A stretch of DNA of 64,000 nt from Pipra filicauda (taxonomy: Eukaryota > Chordata > Aves > Passeriformes > Pipridae): contig NW_024104445.1 in NCBI RefSeq assembly GCF_003945595.2, positions 902,421 to 966,420 of the forward strand, given 5' to 3'. The position numbers and the translations under genes were made by a program. The notes beneath the pieces were generated by a model. It did no database searches. It was not told the origin of the DNA and saw only the letters and a list, made by a program, of their open reading frames with translations. Below are positions 34,201-46,603 of this stretch, in pieces (position 1 is the stretch's first letter; the number at the start of each line of letters is the position of its first letter).

Positions 34201-34399
34201 GCTCACACATTTTTATAAAGATTTTCCAAGGGTAGAAGGAATGGGATGATGTGAATTGTGCTTAAAGTAACTTAATGGTGTTACTTTTCTTGCCCTCTCT
34301 AGTGCCCAGGAGTTCCAGGTTCCAATTATCTGTCCAGCAGGGCCTTTATTTTGGGCACTCTTTAAATGCTCATGCTCTTAACTGCTAGTGAATAAATGC

Positions 34400-34466
34400 T
34401 CCCCTGAGTTGCAACAAGATGATCTTTAGGGTCTCTTCCAACCCAAACCATTCAGTGATTCTATAA
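34400..34466 (+). mobile_element. Very short CR1 3' tail
   Basis: Only the terminal part remains: GATGATCTTTAGGGTCTCTT, CCAACCCAAACCATTCAGTG and ATTCTATAAAA. Confidence 0.8.
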
Positions 34467-34714
34467 AAGAGAATAAAAGGCAGGGGCTGAGGCTGAAATA
34501 CAAACTTGGACAAGTTTAGGGCGAAATCTGAGCAAAAAATGCAACAGTTCTTTTGGTGTTTTAACATAAACATGCACATTAATTTTCCCTCACCAAAGAT
34601 TAATGGCTGAGATGCTCTGAGACAGTCCAGAAAAACCAAATACAGAGTTTGGTGTGGTGATTTCTCGGTCACACTGCTCACACAGGAGCTTCCTCTTTCC
34701 TTTGCTGCCTGCAG

Positions 34715-34888
34715 GCACTTGGATCTCATGGCAGCTGCACCACTGAAGTTGAGAAGGAGACCCAGGAGAAGATGAGTGTGATCCAGCAGAACTTCCAGAA
34801 GAACCGTGAGGTGGTTCTGTCCCAGCTGCTGTCCCTGGTGTGTGACATCAAACCCGAGATCCACGTGAACTATCGCATCAATGGGTAG
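34715..34888 (+). CDS. ATP6V1G1: ATP6V1G1 coding exon 3 and stop
   Basis: Encodes residues 62-118 then TAG at 34886-34888. Family signatures are GSCTTEVEKETQEKM and the C-terminus VCDIKPEIHVNYRING. The acceptor is CTGCAG (34709-34714). The middle (IQQNFQKNREVVLSQLLSL) differs from mammals at many positions while keeping the helix-forming pattern. Confidence 0.97.
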   Translation, partial: ALGSHGSCTTEVEKETQEKMSVIQQNFQKNREVVLSQLLSLVCDIKPEIHVNYRING

Positions 34889-35545
34889 TGGGGGAAGAAG
34901 GAAAACTGTGCTGGGAGTCGTGTCTGAGCTTCAGGTGGAATGTACAGCCCTTGGCCATCCCTTACCTGTCCTTATCCATGTGTTAAATTATTGCAGTGAG
35001 CTGTTGGAGTTCTCTTAGTTTCTGTTTTGACCCGGGTTCAGAGCTTATTCAAACATGAAATGGCCACATCTCACATCTGGGCTAAGTTATTGAACAAATA
35101 TAATCCAGTTGGCACATCAGTGCTGCCTGAAGGAGAAAGGAGAGGGAGATTCTGGCCAGATTGAAATGGGGAGCCCGTGTCAGTAATTGTTAAACGTGTG
35201 TAACTGTATTTTCATTGACCAAACTGCATTTTTCAGCGTGTTGTTAAACCTTTGCACAGGGTTGAAACCCTGGGGAAAGAGCTCTCTGGCTGTACAGTGC
35301 TGGCTGATCATTTTGAGGTGCTTGTGTTGAATATCCTCTGTATATTCTGCTGTTGCTTGAGGTACAAGTCTGGCACTGTGACACCTGCAAGTAAAAACAC
35401 TTCACTCCAAAGCCTCCTGTCAGTCTGGTCGTTCCTGCTAACGTGTCCTGGGAATGCTGACTTGTCCTGGGAATGCTGGCAGGTCTCAGTGAGCACCATG
35501 GGAGTCTGGACTCCTCAGAGTGGCCATCAAGTATTGCTGAATAAA
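34889..35545 (+). other. ATP6V1G1: ATP6V1G1 3' UTR (inferred end)
   Basis: The stop codon is followed by non-coding sequence. The first AATAAA hexamer is at 35540-35545, about 650 bases downstream, and another is at 35696-35701. Transcript data would be needed to say which is used. Confidence 0.45.
35540..35545 (+). terminator. ATP6V1G1: Candidate poly(A) signal of ATP6V1G1
   Basis: AATAAA, the first canonical hexamer after the stop codon. An alternative is at 35696. Confidence 0.45.
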
Positions 35546-37224
35546 GAGTAAGAGAGGCAGCAACTCTCTGAAGGTCACAGCAGGTAAGTTCAAACCCATT
35601 ACAGAGCTCCTCCTCTTGGCTCCAGTCTGATGCTTTACCTGCCAGATCATTCTGAAAACCTTCAGGAACAAATGTTCTTGTGAGCATTAGGGGGAAATAA
35701 AGTGTTGCCAGTTGACTGGAATAGTTTGATAGCCAGGTGCTGAGCAGTAATTATCCTTCCTTTGGTCCAGTACTGGTCACTGAGTGTTTGTACCAAGGTC
35801 ATCCTGAATCCTGCAGCATCCTGTACCTGGGAGCAGTGGGAAAGAAGTGTTTTGGGGTTGTCCTGCATCACTTTCTAGCTCTTTAATCAAAAATACACAC
35901 AAATATATCAAGGGGTTTCATGTTTTATTGGTTTCTTCCTCTCCCTGTCCCACCAGCAGAATGTTAACTGCAGCTTTGCTTTTTCTGTTGAGTTTGATTT
36001 CAGGCTTTTTGCAGAAAAGGGCCCTCAGTCAGTGTGTCCCTGATCAGATGCACAATTTGTGCAGTCAGGATTTACACAAGGAACCTCATTGATGGTGTTC
36101 TGTTCCTCAGACAGGACATCCTGTATTTCCACAGCCTGTATTTCCACATCCTGTATTTCCACAGCCCCTCAGCACTGCAAAGCCTCTTGGACCTCTGGAG
36201 TTGGGTTGTGACTGGGAGGGGGAAAAAAAGCAGGATGGATGTGAATTCTGCAGTCACACTGAAGGAGCAGAGTGCTGTAGTGTCTCCTGGAATATTTTAT
36301 AGTGCTGCACTGTACTCCTGAAAGGTTCTCTTCAGGAATTCAAGCCATTAAACAAGTTGTAAAACTGAAACAAAAGCTTCCTGCAAAGTCAAACGTGCCA
36401 GGCTGGGGAAAAAAAAAACCAAACAGGTGGGTACGAGGAGAATGGGATCAAAGCAGTTTGAATCAGTGTGGTGGGATGACTGGAGAGGTGCTATGGCCTC
36501 ATAAAAGGTTACAACCATGTTAATTCTGGTGTGTCCTTTGGAGATGAAACATTTCTGCCTTTCTGCCTGTGGAGAGCAGGTGCTCAGGCTGCAGCAGGAC
36601 ACTGCTCATGAAAGCCCTCCTGGCCTGGGGCTGTAATTAGTGATTTCATCCCCTTTGTTACCAGTGACAGACTCCTGCTCTGGCCAGGAAGGCTGCAGTG
36701 TGTGCCCCACTTTTCCTTTTGGTTCTTAAGTTTCCCTTTGTTAATGAGGACTTTATCCTTCCTCTCTAGAGCAGTGAGAGGCAGGAGAAAAAGGGGAAAA
36801 TAACCCTCCCTGATCGTTTCTTCTTGGCAAATGTGCTGTGAAGTCACTCCCTTCAGAACATGCAGAAGTGCTGCAAGAATAACAATTTTCTGTAATATTT
36901 CCCTGAAACTTAACTGTTGAGAATAACTTTGTACTGAAGGAAGGGTTTCCAATTACTGCTCTCCAGGAAGGCTGGCTTTGTTTGCAGCATAGAGATTTTA
37001 TTTCAAGTTGACATTCTTTTATCTTGCTCTGGGAAAGGTGTCTGAGTGCCTAAGCCAGGCTGTGCCAGGAAAATACTCTGCAGGGAACATTCTTCTGACA
37101 GAGATATGGAGTGGGAAATGTGGCTTCTTGCCTCTGAAATCTGATTTTCTAGATGTTCTGCTGTGAGTCTGATGAGTAGGAGTGAGGCCCAAACCCAGCT
37201 GCCGGTACAAATCTGTCACCAAAT

Positions 37225-37403
37225 TTCCCCTGCTGCTCCTCTGCACAGAGAAGCTGTGGCTGCCCCATCCCTGGAGGTGTTCAAGGGATGGATAGAGCTT
37301 GGAGCATCCTGGGCTAGTGGAAGGTGTCCCTGCCTGTAGCAGGGGTGGAATGAGATGAGATTTGAGGTCCCTCCCAGCCCAAACCAGTCTGTGGTTCTGT
37401 GAT
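37225..37403 (+). mobile_element. CR1 LINE 3' fragment
   Basis: AGAGAAGCTGTGGCTGCCCC, GGGCTAGTGGAAGGTGTCCC and a terminal GTTCTGTGATAA, all matching the standard CR1 tail. Confidence 0.9.
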
Positions 37404-38440
37404 AATCCCTGATGTCTCTTTGTACCACAAGCATCTCCTGTACCACAGAAAGAGCCAGAAGCTGCTTTGGGCACACCCAGCACTGCCTGATACCTTTGAT
37501 TTGAGGTCCCATCTCTGGAAATACCACCTGTGTGCCAGGAATATCAGAGTCCTGGTGCTGGAGGGAGGTAAGGAACGATCAGCCCTCGTGTCTTGTTGCT
37601 GCAGTGTCAGTGAGGGGCTGCTGCTCTCGATTCCTCCCAGTTAGAACTGCTCACAAATAAACACCTTCCTGGGATCAGACCAGGAGTCACACAGTTCAGT
37701 TTGCCTCTGGTCACATCCCTGCTCATCAACAACGGGTTGGAGTTGATTTTTGCAGAGATTCTTTTCAGGCATTATCTGTACTGTGCCATTGAGAAGGTGT
37801 GTCACCTGTACAAGCTCCAGATGGACACATGACACGAACACCAGGACATGAGTGTCATCTGGATGGCTTAACATGCAGTCTGAGGTACAATTAGGACACG
37901 TATTTGTGCTGCTTGAAGCCAGAGTTCAATTTTGAAGGCAAGACTGTTTTGACAGAGCTCGCTCCCCACTCGGCTCCCACTGCCCAGTGAAGGTCACTGT
38001 CTCCTCCTCACTGTGCCCGGTCAAGCAAGGAGTTGAAGAGCTCAGCACCCCTCTGGGAGGGGGACAGAGGGGAAATCCCCCCAGGCAGGTTGAGCCCCTC
38101 TGCCCTGTGTAATGGTGCTGGATATTTGGTCAGTTCAGAGCCAGGGTGGGGTTGATCCCCTGTGCCTTTGTTGCAGTTCAATCCAAAACCGTGAGAGAAA
38201 GGGCTCGTAATGAACAGGAGGGATGAGGGGAGGGGTGGGCAGTGAGGGCAGGGGGGGCCCTGGCTGATCCCTCTGGGGGCTGTGGGCACAGGGCCAGGCA
38301 GTGCCCTGCTGGGACAGTCATTCAGCCCGTGTGACATGGCAGGGGAGCTGGCTCTGCCTGCCTTTGGGTCATGGGGCTTCCTGGGGCGTAAAAATCATCA
38401 TTTTATAATGTTTAGAGGAGCATTTTGTGTGCTATTTACC

Positions 38441-38460
38441 TTTTTTTTTTTTTTTTTTTT
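38441..38460. repeat. Poly-T run (20 bases)
   Basis: Uninterrupted T run followed by AATTTTTGG. No retroposed gene is recognisable next to it. Confidence 0.95.
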
Positions 38461-40145
38461 AATTTTTGGTTAGTTTTAGAGAAGTTTTCACCTCTAGAGA
38501 TCTTCCCTGATCTTTTCCCTTCCTCCCTTCCCAGGGGTGCGGCCCCACTTCGAGTCCTGCATCCAAAACTCCTGGAGGCAGTTTTTGGTGTCCTCTGTAG
38601 GTCATTTCCTTCTCTCTGCCTGCATTAAACTTGCTCAATTTTCCTCTTTCCCTCTATTTTCCTCCTCTGGAATCTCCCATTTATCAGACATCACTAGTTC
38701 TTGCATTAATAACGAGAGAGGCAAGCTTAGAACCCGCTAATCCCAGCTGAGGTTTTGACTTCAAGGTATTGAAAGCACTGTCAAGAACCCTCAAAATCAA
38801 CGTTTTGGTGAAAAAGTTCCCCCAGCTAATCCAAGCAAGGGGCAGAGTGTAATCTTTCTTTGAGGTTGAAAGGAGAAAGCGCTAATTTCATGCAGAAAAG
38901 ATTGTATCTGGGACTGGCATAGGAATAGAAAATAAATTGGTATTAAATTACATTCGTCTGCCTCAAAATAATCTAATAAAGCATCTTCTGGATCAATAGC
39001 TGAATCATTATCCAAGGCACACAGTGAGCTTTCCCTCTTCTAATTTGAGATGCAAGAAAGAGGTTTTTGCATTACCATACTAAAAAGAAGAATACTTTAA
39101 GTCTTCATAGGAAAGAGGCAGAAATAGGGGAAAAAAAGATGAGAACCACACTTTGTGCCTTAAGCAAGTGTCATTTCTCATTTGAAACTTGTAATTTAGG
39201 GATATTGTGCAATAAATTTTTACATTTAATGACTGTCAATCTGTCAGCTTTGCTGAGCTGTTTGAGAAAAAAAAAAAAACAACACAACCAGCAACTTAGA
39301 GCCTGGGAAAGGACTTTGTGTGCAGGAAGGGCGAGACAAGGCTTTCAATAACTTTGTTTTCCTAATTAGGGCTCACTAGGAAAAAATAAATAGGGAAAAG
39401 ATGGCACAGTTCTCCACTGAAAATGCGGTTTCATCAAAAGAAAATGAGATGTGCCAGTGCTGGCTGCAGTGAGCACAGTCCAAATGAGGCTGAGGGAGAG
39501 AGAAACTGTGACTGTGTGCAGAGCGTGGCCAATAAAGCAGGAATCCCAGTCAGGGCTGTGTTATCAGCCTTCCAAACACTGCAAAAAGAGTTCACTTTAT
39601 CAAAACGTCTAGCAAATATGGAGGAGATATGGTCTTAGGGCAGGGAAAACCAGACTAAAGTGTGTATGTCTTGTATTTGAAGCAGTAGGACTTGCAGTAG
39701 GTAGCAAAGAGCAACCTCAGAAATGATGTTAAGGACATGATGGGGGGGGAGTTTATCCCTGAGGGCAGGAGGGGTCAGAAAAGTCTGGAAAAGCACTTCA
39801 AACAGCAGGTTTGGTGTTTTTTTTCCTGGAATCAGGTTCCCTGTAATATATTCATTAATGCAGCATGTGGAACAGGGAGTACAAGGTATGTCCCAGGCAC
39901 CAAGCTGGGAAGAGATACAAACAGTACAGAGGAACTGAATCCCAATTCCAAATGATCTTGAGAAGTGGGAGAAATGATCTGAGACCAACAGCATGAGGCT
40001 CCCTGCAGAGGAGTGTAACACCAACCTGGGGAGGGGGAAATCAAATACACCAGCCCCAAGCAATCCATAACCTGCTACAGCACTGCAGGAATTGGGAAAA
40101 TGGGGGGAAACTCCCCCAGAGCCAGCAAATAACTTGGTAAAGTCA

Positions 40146-40245
40146 GGTTGGAGCAACCTGGGCTAGTGGAAGGTGTCCCTGCCCGTGGCTGGGGGTTGGA
40201 ATAAGATGGGCTTTCAGGTCCCTTCCCCCCCAAAGCAGTGTGGGA
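40146..40245 (+). mobile_element. CR1 LINE 3' tail
   Basis: GGTTGGAGCAACCTGGGCTA, GTGGAAGGTGTCCCTGCCCG and GGTCCCTTCCCCCCCAAAGC. Confidence 0.88.
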
Positions 40246-43189
40246 TTGGAGCCTCAGCGAGTCTGGTGATCCCAGACTTCCAGAGGAGCAGGACTTTTCT
40301 GCTTGTGCTGACGTGCCAAGACCCCACAGGGTTTGTGGGCACCTCGCAGGTAATTATTGATGTTGCTTTCAACTTTATTGCCCCCACAGGGTTTGCCCTG
40401 GGGCATTTTCCCGTGGAGAGCTGACGGTGCTCTTTGGAAGCACTTGGGTGATCATTCCCTGCTGGAATCTTCCTGTGGGTGAGGAGAGGAGGAAACAAAG
40501 CCAAAGCTTTTGATGAGGAGCGTTTGCAAAAGAGCCCAGAGCTTTTCGTGGGTGGGGATTGGAGCTGGTGCCAGCAGCAGGGTTTATCTGATTTTTCTCA
40601 ATACCTGGATGGTGTTGCTGTGCCAGTTCCCAGTTCCCAGTGTCCCAAGATCCCATGTAAGCAGCTTTGGAGTCACTCCTGTGGCCTGTGCAGCCACGTG
40701 GTGAGATGAACACATCACTCAGCAATGCCTGGGGCAGGCAGGGCTGCAGAAACCCATCCCTCCAAGAGAAGGGTGGCCTTTGCTCCAGGAAGTGTCCACA
40801 GGCACTGCAATAAGCTTTTTTATTTTTTCAACCATTCATTAAAACTAACAGTCCTCAAGACGCTGGATTCGCTCTGTTCCAACCCTCCATGGATCCTCCA
40901 GCTTTTGGTGAGCTCTGAAACCACAATTCCCATGCCAAGGAGCCTCCTTTTCGTGGTTTTTCTCAGCATTGTCTCTTTGCATGGAAGAAAAAACTTCTCC
41001 CGCACGTGAAGCTGCTCTGGAGGGTCCATCTGACCACGTGCCTGAGCCTTCTGCTTTTCTCCTGGAGCTGCTGGAGAGGAAACTTGCTCCCTATCAGCCC
41101 AGCCTCCTGGTATGAGGAGGGCCACAATTCCTGCCCTGCGTGTTATCCCTGTTCCTCTGGGCTTTGACGTGACCTTTTGCCAAATGTGAGTGACCTGTTG
41201 TCAGCCTTGAGATCTTCATTTGCCTCTTGTGGTGTCTCCAGCCCTGTCAGGGGTGCTTGGCTTTAATATTCCCACAGCAGCTAATCTGATGCAACTGTGG
41301 GATTTGTGCTTTGTTAGTTCTGCCTGGCTGATCAAGGAGGAGGAGGAGGAGGAGAGTCTTCTGTGACACTGCACAGGCTTCAGGGTCCAGCTCCAGCTCT
41401 GGCCCCCCACCCTGCCAAAGGTGAGGACAATTCCTGGAGGGGGGAGGGTGTTTCTGCTCCCATGGCTGTGCCTTCAGCGTGGAAACACTTTTGAGGAACC
41501 ACAGAGGGTTAAACCCACATTTCTGAAAGCAGCCCAGGGGAATAGTCACATGCACAAGGGAGATTTTGCAAGTTGGTGCTTGCAGCTCGGGGTGAGGAGA
41601 GGGAGGCAGGGGCACAGGCTGAGCTGTGCCTGGTTAGTCCGTGAGCCAGGGAGACACAGGCAGGAGAGGGAACTTTCCCAGCACAGCTCAGGGCTGCAGG
41701 ACCAGAGACTTCCTGCTTGGTGGTGGCACCTGGGCAGTGCAGAGCGGGACAATGGCACAGAAAGGCCAGGCAGGAGGAGGAGGAGGGGACTGAGCTGCCT
41801 TCCCAGGACCAGGAGCGAGCTGGACCAGGTAAGGCTCTGCTGGCAGCTCAGGAAATGAAGCAGGACTGGCTGAATGTTTCTCTGCTGTTTAGTGAGGGCT
41901 TGGAGGTGCCTGAAAAAGAGGGTCCACAGCCTGAAGGAGGCAAAGTCACCATAGAGACGTTGGCATTGCATAAAAAATAGGAAGAGATGTTGAGAGACAG
42001 AGCCTGGGAGTGCAGGAGATGAGAGGCTGCTCCTCCAGCTGGCACGGGAGGCACCAGAGGAAGATTGGGGGGGACAGGGGGGCCCCACCTCCAAAATGGG
42101 CAGTTCTGCAGTAAAAGGCAGCAGAGCCACATGAGATCTGTGCTGCACAAAGAGGCAAAAGCAAAGCTGCTTTGGGCACGGAGCTTGTCCTGGCTGGGGA
42201 AGGCTATTCCTGCAGCTCCCTGATGGGCTGGGAATGGCTGAGCTGCCCTGACCTGCTGCACCTTCACTGTCACCTCCTGGGGACTGTCCTCCAGAGACCC
42301 CAAATTCTCTAAGACATCTAAGCCACAGAGCCTTGATTCACCTCTAACTTACTGTGCCAGCAGCAGCAACAGGTTGTTTGATTTTAAGTAGGTTTTTCTT
42401 TAGTTTCTAATTAGATTTTCCTTTAGTTTCCTCTGTTCTTTCACTCTTTGCTGCTGTTTTCTCTGGGCTTTTCTGTCTTGATTTTTGTTTTCCCCTCTTG
42501 TTTGATTCTAACCTGAAAGGATTGATGGCAAAAGGGGGGAAGGAGGGAGAAAATTCACCGTCTCAATCCACCTTTTGGTGCTGGTTGATGTGCTCTGTAA
42601 CAACGTGGCTTCGTGGGAGGGCTGTGCTCAGAATTTCGGGGAATTGCTCCTCACCTGAAGAGCAGGTGCTGTGCCCACCCTGTGCACACACACACTGCAC
42701 ACCTCCTGTGCAACATTTATCGTGGTTTGTCCCCTTTAAGGGTGAGTTTCCAGCCCTCTGAGGGGTTTTTCCTGCCAGCAGAACCTCTCCTGTTGTTTCT
42801 CTTGCCTCCTTTCTTGCCAGGGACTATCCCGGCTGTGTGCAAGGGGGGGAACTGCAGCAACAACCCCCAGTCAGAAAGAAAACAACCCTCTTTGGAAGGA
42901 GGGTGGGTGAAATCCATGAGGGACCCTCACACCAGGGGACAGCAACAGGCTCCTGCTCCACGCAGAGGTTAAAAAGAGGGTGATGTTTTTGGAGAGCTGG
43001 TGCGGATGTAGCCCAGCCACGTGAGGGGGGAGATAATTGAAAAGTAAACTCTTCGGAGTCTTCCAAGCTTTAATAGCCACCCACAAGTCTTGGCAGTGGG
43101 TTAGAGACTTGAATCAGCAGGCAAACCCGTGGGCACAGTGCCTGCTGTGAGAACTCCCCCTGGCACTGAGGGGAGAGGAAAGCAGAGAC

Positions 43190-43350
43190 CCTCAAAGGCT
43201 TTGCTGCTCCGGGTGAGAGCTCCTGCTTGGCTCTGCCTTCAGCAGAGGCATTTTTCTGCCCGATCTGCGCTGCTCCCGCCGTGAGGAGGGGATTTATCCC
43301 CCGCACGGTGAGCGGGGCGCGGCGCTTCCAAGGAGAGGCTTTTCCACCGG
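43190..43350 (+). promoter_or_regulatory. TMEM268: Candidate TMEM268 promoter and non-coding first exon
   Basis: Small CpG-rich patch about 550 bases upstream of the TMEM268 ATG exon, in otherwise ordinary DNA. A good donor, CGCACG|GTGAGC, lies at 43307/43308, and a second GTGAGA at 43212. A splice acceptor-like CACAACAG lies at about 43814-43821, just upstream of the ATG. Together they suggest a non-coding first exon ending at 43307 that joins the ATG exon. This is inferred from motifs only. Confidence 0.4.
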
Positions 43351-43850
43351 CTCTGGCAGAGCAAAGAGCCCGCTGGCTTCACAAGGACAAATCCTGCCTG
43401 GTCTTGACCAATTGCTTGCAAAATACGAATGCTTAAGGATGTCAGGATAATTTAAGGAATATTTAAGGACAACCTTTCCAGCTATTAACGAAGAAACAAA
43501 AGGTAATTGCAGCAGAAGGCGAGTCTGTGCTTACTGTGCTCGGGGCTGCCCAACACCTGCCAAGTGCAGGGTCCAAGGAGCAAAGTCACTGCTGTTATCC
43601 CTTATTTGCTGTCTCTGCAAGATTTAGGATTTTCTTTTTCTCTTTTCAGGGCTAAAAAAAAAATGCCTCCTGGCTCGTGGAAAGCAGGATCTCGAGGGAG
43701 GCAGCAGTGGGAGTGTGAGTGAGGGTTTCACAGTCTGCTCCCCAGCCGGCTGCCAGGGGAGCTGAGCTGGTGCTTCTCAGCAGGGAGAGAGATAAATGCT
43801 GAATTTCTCACACCACAACAGAGAATCCCTCAGGGAAAGGCACCTCCAGC

Positions 43851-43950
43851 ATGGCCCAGAAAAGCCAAACTGGCGGGACTGGGAAAAATGGGTCCTCCCT
43901 CCTCTACTGTAAGAGTGATTTAAAGGAAGAATCCCTGCAGTGGGTGACAG
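43851..43950 (+). CDS. TMEM268: TMEM268 coding exon 1 (start)
   Basis: Encodes residues 1-33 and one base of codon 34, starting MAQKSQTGG. The donor is ACAG|GTGAGT. The N-terminus is poorly conserved, so it was chosen by position, phase (the single base completes GAA, Glu34, with the next exon), donor strength and because the joined protein reaches exactly 342 aa. Confidence 0.78.
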
Positions 43951-45854
43951 GTGAGTGGTTTGCTGATAAGGAGAGAGGCAGATCTGAGCACGGGGCCCTT
44001 AAAATAACCACAGACAAACTTTTTCAAAGATGCTCTTTAACAGCATCTCATTTGCCAAAGTGACTGAACAGTGTGGATGTTTCAGCATTTTGGGAAGGGG
44101 ATGGAGACACTGACTTATTAGGAATACCTGATATATAGGAATGAATTGACATCAACCTATTGAAAATCAGGACCCTGGAAGTCTTTTTCTCCTGGCCTTC
44201 CAAGACAAATTTGGGAAACTTGACTTATAGTGTGGGCAGCAGGGGAGGGGGGGATTCTACCCCTCTGCCCCCTCAGGTGAGACCCCCCTGCAGAGCTGCT
44301 CCAGCCCTGGGGAACAGCACAGAGAGGACATGGAGCTGCTGGAGAGAGTCCAGAGGAGGCACCAGGATGATCAGAGGGCTGGAGCAGCTCTGCTGGGAGG
44401 AAAGGCTGGGAGAGCTGGGATTGTTCAGCCTGGAGAAGGGAAGCTTTGGGGTGACCTGATTGTGACCTTCCTGAACCTGAAGGGAGCCCATGGATGGAGA
44501 GAGACTGTTTACAAGGGCCTGGAGAGACAGGACAAGGGGAAGTGGCTTCACACTGTGAAGAGAGTATGTTTAGATTAGATTTTAGGAAGAAATCCTTCCC
44601 TGTGAGGGTGGGGAGGCCCTGGCACAGGTTGCCCAGAGAAGCTGTGGCTGCCCCATCCCTGGAAGTGTCCAAGACTAAAGCCCTGGAGAACAGGGGAGCT
44701 GGGCCCGAGACTGAGGCCATTTGCTTTATTTTTGCTTTATAATCACCATCTCCACTGCTGTGTGCCAGGAGGAGATGAAGCTCAGCAAACAAACAGCACC
44801 TTGTGATCCTGGAGGTTCCAGGCGCTCCTGCTCTCCCCTTTTTGGCTCAGTGCAGTCACACCCTGTTGGAATTGCCTCGTTTCATGTGGCGTCCCCTGCT
44901 CCTGAGCAGTGAGGTGATGATGAGGAGGGAGGATGGAAATGAGGGAGAAGGGAAAGGTGAACATCTGGTGTTCCATCAGCACAATAGTCTGGGAGAGCAC
45001 AAAGTGTCAGCAGGAGCAGCCCGGGGGACACCCGGCTGACCCTGGAGCTGCAAAGGGGAAGGAAAGCTGAGGGGAACGTTTCAGTGAAACAGGATCTGAG
45101 CTGAACAAGCCACTTCCTCAGACCTGAACTCTTCCTCCTGCCGTAGCACAGCTTGTGTAAGCTCTAGGTGGGTGCCAGATGGGATGCCTGGAGATCACAG
45201 CTCTCCTGTGCTGCTCCAAGGCTGCTCCTCAAATCTAGGACAGGCTGTCCCCACATTTTTTAGGCTCCTGGCTGTGACTGGGATCTCTAGCTTACACTTC
45301 TGAGGTGACACTGGGAAGCTGAGGGCCTCGAGCTGATCCCAGGAGCGCTGCTGGAGTGGGGAACTGGGCACTGGAGGACGTGGGGGGTTGGTTCCAGGGT
45401 GGCCCTGCCACATCCCAGGCAATGTGGTTGCTGGAAAGCACTTTAATTTGATTGCTCCAGCTGTTGTGGGGTGGGTGGGGTGGGCAGGCCGAGGGGGGAT
45501 CTCTAAGAGGTAGATCAGCCTTACCAACCCCCAGCAGCCTGAGGCCATTGTCCTTTCAGTCAGGGATTGGTGAGGCAAGACATTATCTGCCTGAAGATCA
45601 GAGCATCATGTTGTCTCTTGTTATCTCTGCTCACTCCTGGAACGTGTTTGGGGTTTCCTCCCTTTTTGTGGGTTGTCTCCTTACATCAGGCTGCTTCCAG
45701 AGCTCCTTAGAAATGTCCAAGGGGGATTCTGGATCCTTCTCCAACACATCAGGGTGGCCTCAGTTCCTCAGCCTTCCCTTGGCCGTGTGTTTCTTGGCTG
45801 CTGGGAGAAAACCCCCCTGCAGTGGGTGCTCATGGCTCCTTTGGGCTCTTGCAG
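43951..45854 (+). other. TMEM268: TMEM268 intron 1
   Basis: GTGAGT donor, TTGCAG acceptor. It contains a plus-strand CR1 copy (44229-44690). No other exon is supported. Confidence 0.78.
44229..44690 (+). mobile_element. CR1 LINE 3' end, about 460 bp, in TMEM268 intron 1
   Basis: GTGTGGGCAGCAGGGGAGGG, AGGACATGGAGCTGCTGGAG, AGAGAAGCTGTGGCTGCCCC and GGAAGTGTCCAAG; the last ~100 bases of the tail are missing. Very similar to the copy in ATP6V1G1 intron 1. Confidence 0.92.
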
Positions 45855-45964
45855 AACCCCTCAAAGACCAGGTGCTCCTGGTGCTCAGCATGGACAACAC
45901 CTGCTCCACCTCCTCCTTTGACATGGAGCTTTGTGCAGAGAAGCTGAAGGCCCTGGGGGTCCAG
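45855..45964 (+). CDS. TMEM268: TMEM268 coding exon 2
   Basis: Completes Glu34 and encodes residues to Gln70: EPLKDQVLLVLSMDNTC, then SSFDMELCAEKLKALGVQ. Matches the human segment around VLRIDNTC. Acceptor TTGCAG, donor CAG|GTGAGC, ending in phase 0. Confidence 0.94.
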
Positions 45965-46495
45965 GTGAGCTGCCCTGGGGACGCTGTGGGAGTTTAATAC
46001 CAGCTGGGTTGGCATTCACAGCCACATCACAGAGGGCTTTGGGGTTTTTTTGTCTTGAGAGGTGCTTGTTTCAGTTCAGCTTCAGCTGCAAGTCAGCTGG
46101 GGTGATCTTGGATTAAACCTCCACGAGGAAACTCTTTGGGCAGGGGTTGGAGTGAATTTTGCTTGCAAGTCACTCTGATGGGTCAGGGAATCCCTGGGAC
46201 AATCTGTCTTGTCTTGTCCTTCCTCATAAAAAGGTGTTTTTCCTCCTGTGCCTTTCCCTGCCCTTTCCAGGCAGATATTCCAGGCAGATTTTCCTCACTG
46301 CAAATGGGGCAAGGACACAAGTTTTTGGTCTGTGAGAGCTGTGTGGGTGGGATTGGAGATGCTCTCTGTGGGAGGGGACACAGACCCGGGTTGCAGTGCC
46401 AGGCTGGCCCCCCGATGTTTGCCCAGGCTGGCTCTGGTGGGACTGGGAGCCCAAACCGGAGGGTGGCTCTAGTTCTGTGTTTGCTCCCTGAGCAG

Positions 46496-46603
46496 GTGCC
46501 ATTGGATCAGTGGAAAGACTTGATCCAGGATGGTGTCCTGAAGCCTGAAGTGAGGAGGTACATGTTCTACAACTCGCGGGCATTCCAGATTGCCATCGCC
46601 GTG
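46496..46603 (+). CDS. TMEM268: TMEM268 coding exon 3
   Basis: Encodes residues 71-106 (VPLDQWKDLIQDG, VRRYMFYNSRAF, start of the first membrane segment QIAIAV). Acceptor GAGCAG, donor GTG|GTGAGG, both ends in phase 0. Confidence 0.95.

Larger units (their letters stand above)
33044..34714 (+). other. ATP6V1G1: ATP6V1G1 intron 2
   Basis: Begins GTTGGT and ends at a CTGCAG acceptor. It holds a minus-strand CR1 fragment (33949-34200) and a short plus-strand CR1 tail (34400-34466). No other exon is seen. Confidence 0.9.
31031..34888 (+). other. ATP6V1G1: ATP6V1G1 gene, coding span (3 exons, 118 aa)
   Basis: V-type proton ATPase subunit G1. With subunit E it forms the peripheral stalks that hold the V1 ATPase head against rotation, on the cytosolic face of endosomes, lysosomes and other acidified membranes. 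Coding parts are 31031-31112, 32943-33043 and 34715-34888; they join in frame (82 + 101 + 174 nt) to 118 codons plus stop, the same length as the human protein. The product is one long charged helix: the N-terminal block GIQQLLQAEKRAAEKV, a middle rich in K/E/R/A, and the C-terminus ending VNYRING. All splice sites are GT/AG. No frameshift or missing part is seen. Intron 1 contains a CR1 insert and a microsatellite. Confidence 0.97.
35702..43190. other. Spacer between ATP6V1G1 and TMEM268
   Basis: About 7.5 kb with no supported gene. It contains CR1 fragments (37225-37403, 40146-40245), a T20 run (38441-38460), a short (GGA)n run (about 41335-41356) and a small tandem of TGTATTTCCACA units (about 36120-36165). 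Confidence 0.55.

Noticed and set aside
41752..41793. ATGGCACAGAAAGGCCAG as an alternative TMEM268 start
   Set aside because: It resembles the chosen N-terminus but meets a stop after 13 codons and has no matching donor in phase.
44160..44800. 211-codon minus-strand frame in TMEM268 intron 1
   Set aside because: It overlaps the CR1 copy at 44229-44690 and reads antisense through it.
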